6,597 nucleotides of DNA from an uncultured Fidelibacterota bacterium (GTDB taxonomy: Bacteria; Marinisomatota; Marinisomatia; Marinisomatales; TCS55). A model generated the notes under the pieces. It was not told where the DNA came from, searched no databases, and saw nothing but the letters and a program-made list of their open reading frames with translations. The stretch spans positions 1-6,597 of the forward strand of contig CAJWTA010000063.1 in NCBI GenBank assembly GCA_913046805.1, given 5' to 3'. This document shows, piece by piece, positions 6,460 to 6,597 of the stretch; the stretch's first letter is position 1; each line of letters opens with the position of its first letter. A program made the translations under genes and the position numbers.

Positions 6460-6597
6460 TTGGAAATTCACTTCAATATTAAAGATATTTTTTACGCTCC
6501 TCGTTCAGCGCTTAACCTAGCAAAGATATTAACTTTTTTTCGTGCAAATATCGCAGGATACACTGCCTATCTATTTGCCAACTATCTCGCACTTTTC
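6460..6597 (+). CDS. partial membrane-protein-like reading frame, N-terminus only
   Basis: An open frame of 46 codons with no stop runs off the right edge. It starts at TTG 6460, immediately after an in-frame TAA (6457-6459), 26 bp after the SPOR gene and on the same strand. The translation begins MEIHFNIKDIFYAPRSALNL, then becomes strongly hydrophobic (ILTFFRANIAGYTAYLFANYLALF, with one Arg near its start), as expected of a first membrane helix after a short amphipathic leader. There is no in-frame ATG or GTG and no good Shine-Dalgarno, so the start is provisional. I do not recognise a named family. The composition, spacing and strand favour a real gene cotranscribed with the SPOR lipoprotein, perhaps an inner-membrane envelope protein, but 138 bases are too few to be sure. 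Confidence 0.55.
   Translation, partial: MEIHFNIKDIFYAPRSALNLAKILTFFRANIAGYTAYLFANYLALF

Overview
This AT-rich window comes from a Gram-negative bacterium. It carries an ordinary housekeeping block rather than a defence, mobile or CRISPR locus. The outer-membrane-style lipoprotein with a SPOR domain and an unusual lipobox, the eukaryote-like (ALDH4A1-type) P5C dehydrogenase, and mixed strong and weak Shine-Dalgarno sites fit the Fibrobacterota-Chlorobiota-Bacteroidota group or a related marine lineage such as Candidatus Marinimicrobia (SAR406). The lineage is an inference from gene style and composition, not a demonstrated assignment.

Layout, left to right. A minus-strand ribosomal protein L28 gene (rpmB) diverges from a plus-strand tRNA-dihydrouridine synthase gene (dusB-like); about 100 bp of AT-rich DNA separates them. 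After a 73-bp gap comes a tightly packed plus-strand run: pruA (P5C dehydrogenase), sucC, sucD (succinyl-CoA synthetase beta and alpha) and ndk (nucleoside diphosphate kinase), with gaps of 21, 8 and 15 bp. About 55 bp later a lipoprotein gene encodes a PKD/Ig-like domain, a charged linker and a C-terminal SPOR domain. After another 26 bp a membrane-protein-like reading frame opens at a TTG codon and runs off the right edge.

How the genes work together. PruA makes glutamate from proline-derived P5C. Once converted to 2-oxoglutarate, that carbon reaches succinyl-CoA, from which SucCD makes succinate and NTP. Ndk equilibrates the nucleoside triphosphates. The four genes therefore look like one operon linking amino-acid catabolism to the lower TCA cycle and NTP supply. 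The SPOR lipoprotein belongs to the cell envelope and is probably functionally separate, even if partly cotranscribed. rpmB and dusB belong to translation and tRNA modification.

No gene-free stretch exceeds 300 bases. I saw no tRNA, rRNA, CRISPR, insertion sequence, long repeat or convincing intrinsic terminator. I did not find a previously undescribed system. The least routine parts are the PKD-SPOR lipoprotein and the truncated membrane protein after it.
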